Below, one piece after another: positions 5,903-7,043 of a stretch of 7,043 nucleotides of DNA. Both the position numbers and the translations under genes were made by a program. Position 1 is the stretch's first letter, and each line of letters begins with the position of its first letter. The notes under the pieces are model-generated. The model was not told the origin of the DNA and searched no databases. It saw only the letters and a list, made by a program, of their open reading frames with translations. The DNA comes from Bacteroidales bacterium UBA2764 (GTDB lineage: Bacteria; Bacteroidota; Bacteroidia; Bacteroidales; Paludibacteraceae): the NCBI GenBank assembly GCA_002352705.1, contig DEIW01000063.1:1-7043 (forward strand). The letters run 5' to 3'.

Positions 5903-7043
5903 ATGGAAAACTACATTGTATCGGCGCGAAAGTACAGGCCTCAGACCTTCGAGTCTGTGGTAGGTCAGCAAGCCTTGACCTCAACGCTTCAGAACGCGAT
6001 ACGCCAGAATCATCTGGCTCATGCGTATCTGTTCTGCGGTCCCCGAGGGGTAGGAAAGACGACCTGTGCACGTATCTTCGCAAAAACCATCAACTGTCTG
6101 AATCCCCAAAACGGGTATGACGCCTGCAACGAGTGTGAGTCCTGTAAGGCCTTCAATGAGCAGCGGTCTTTTAATATCCATGAACTTGATGCCGCCTCCA
6201 ATAACTCAGTGGACGATATCCGTTCGTTGATAGACCAGGTACGTATTCCGCCGCAGATAGGCAAGTATTCCGTCTATATCATCGATGAGGTACATATGTT
6301 GTCCGCCGGTGCTTTCAATGCGTTGCTGAAGACCTTGGAAGAACCGCCTTCATACGCCATTTTTATTTTGGCCACGACAGAGAAACACAAGGTGCTTCCT
6401 ACCATCCTGAGCAGATGCCAGGTCTATGATTTCAACCGGATTACTGTGCCGGACACTATTGCCTATCTGAAATCCGTAGCGGCAAAAGAAGGAATAACCG
6501 CCAGTGAAGAGGCCTTGAATGTCGTGGCGCAGAAAGCCGACGGAGGTATGCGCGATGCATTATCAATTTTTGACCAACTGGTAGCTTTTTGCGGGACGAC
6601 AATCACTTATGAGCGCACGATAGAGGTACTCAACGTTTTGAATACCGATTACTATTTCTCTTTAGTGGAGAAAGCTCAGGCTCACGATGTGCCGGGAGTG
6701 TTATTGTTGCTGAATGATGTGCTGAACCATGGTTTTGACGCCGGTCATTTTATTACGGGCATGGCACAGCACCTGCGCGATGTATTAGTGAGCAAAGATC
6801 CGCAGACAGTATCCTTGCTGGAGACGAGCGAGGCAGTACGTGCGCGTTATGCCGCCCAAGCCAAGACATGTCATCCTATCTGGCTATTCCAAGCTCTGGA
6901 TATTCTCAATACATGTGATATCAACTATCGTACTGCCCGGAATAAGAGGTTGACCGTGGAACTGGCGCTGATCAAATTATGCCAGTTAGGCGTACCGCAA
7001 AATCTCCCTCAGTCAGCCCCTCAACCAGTGGCGCAGCCGGCTC
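5903..7043 (+). CDS. dnaX: DNA polymerase III subunit gamma/tau, N-terminal 380 residues (runs off the window)
   Basis: The clamp-loader ATPase of the replicative polymerase, which loads the beta sliding clamp and organises the replisome. ATG at 5903 gives MENYIVSARKYRPQTFESVV, the standard DnaX opening. Visible features: Walker A GPRGVGKTT (46-54, K52), four zinc-site cysteines (C65, C75, C78, C81), Walker B YIIDEVHML (125-133, D128-E129), the KTLEEPP segment (143-149), sensor 1 ATTEK (157-161) and the SRC motif with the arginine finger (170-172). AAA+ domains I-II span about 1-225 and the clamp-loader oligomerisation domain III about 225-365. The last residues (GVPQNLPQSAPQPVAQPA, 363-380) begin the proline/glutamine-rich linker expected before the tau-specific part. 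The frame stays open to the window edge, so the 3' end is missing; no stop or frameshift is seen. The gene starts 6 bases after the PPTase, with no recognisable Shine-Dalgarno sequence, suggesting co-transcription. Confidence 0.96.
   Translation, partial: MENYIVSARKYRPQTFESVVGQQALTSTLQNAIRQNHLAHAYLFCGPRGVGKTTCARIFAKTINCLNPQNGYDACNECESCKAFNEQRSFNIHELDAASNNSVDDIRSLIDQVRIPPQIGKYSVYIIDEVHMLSAGAFNALLKTLEEPPSYAIFILATTEKHKVLPTILSRCQVYDFNRITVPDTIAYLKSVAAKEGITASEEALNVVAQKADGGMRDALSIFDQLVAFCGTTITYERTIEVLNVLNTDYYFSLVEKAQAHDVPGVLLLLNDVLNHGFDAGHFITGMAQHLRDVLVSKDPQTVSLLETSEAVRARYAAQAKTCHPIWLFQALDILNTCDINYRTARNKRLTVELALIKLCQLGVPQNLPQSAPQPVAQPA

Noticed and set aside
5775..6083. A 102-codon minus-strand open frame spanning the PPTase-dnaX junction
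   Set aside because: It lies opposite two confidently assigned genes, has no family resemblance, and its composition is that of a reverse-complement shadow.
5903..7043. Programmed frameshift site in dnaX producing a short gamma form
   Set aside because: No A-run slippery sequence with a downstream hairpin is seen in the visible 380 codons. The part of the gene where E. coli frameshifts is further downstream, mostly outside the window, so it cannot be judged here.
1..7043. Mobile element, CRISPR array, tRNA or other structural RNA
   Set aside because: Coding sequence covers almost the whole window, with no regular direct repeats, terminal inverted repeats, transposase or tRNA-like cloverleaf recognised.

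Overview
The window looks like a chromosomal segment of a member of the Bacteroidota, most likely the order Bacteroidales. The grounds are: a secreted pectinesterase with a Listeria-Bacteroides-type repeat and a C-terminal tail of the kind seen on secreted Bacteroidales proteins; A-rich leaders with no clear Shine-Dalgarno sequence; an AspT/YidE-type transporter of Bacteroidales size (about 550 residues); and a short Sfp-type phosphopantetheinyl transferase. The exact genus cannot be read from the sequence.

All genes are on the + strand and the window is almost entirely coding. In order: (1) 43-2364, a 773-residue exported multidomain pectin methylesterase whose catalytic residues are all present; (2) 2384-4048, a 554-residue AspT/YidE-like membrane transporter with two central RCK_C (TrkA_C) domains; (3) 4048-5382, a 444-residue MATE/DinF-type efflux protein starting inside the stop codon of gene 2 (TGATG); (4) 5363-5896, a 177-residue Sfp-type 4'-phosphopantetheinyl transferase with a GTG start that overlaps gene 3 by 20 bases; (5) 5903 to the window end, the first 380 codons of dnaX (DNA polymerase III gamma/tau), running off the right edge.

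The gaps are 19 bases, a 1-base overlap, a 20-base overlap and 6 bases. No hairpin terminator or promoter-sized space separates the genes, so genes 2-5 at least are probably co-transcribed. The functions are mixed (membrane transport, carrier-protein activation, replication), which suggests a housekeeping cluster rather than a dedicated pathway. The pectinesterase is the one accessory-type gene and sits at the head of the cluster; its transcriptional link to the rest is uncertain.

I found no RNA gene, CRISPR array, insertion sequence or other mobile element, and nothing that amounts to a new biological system. The observations worth a second look are the unassigned N-terminal domains and C-terminal tail of the pectinesterase, its close linkage to a transporter and dnaX, the internally duplicated transporter with an unknown substrate, and the coupled MATE-PPTase pair.
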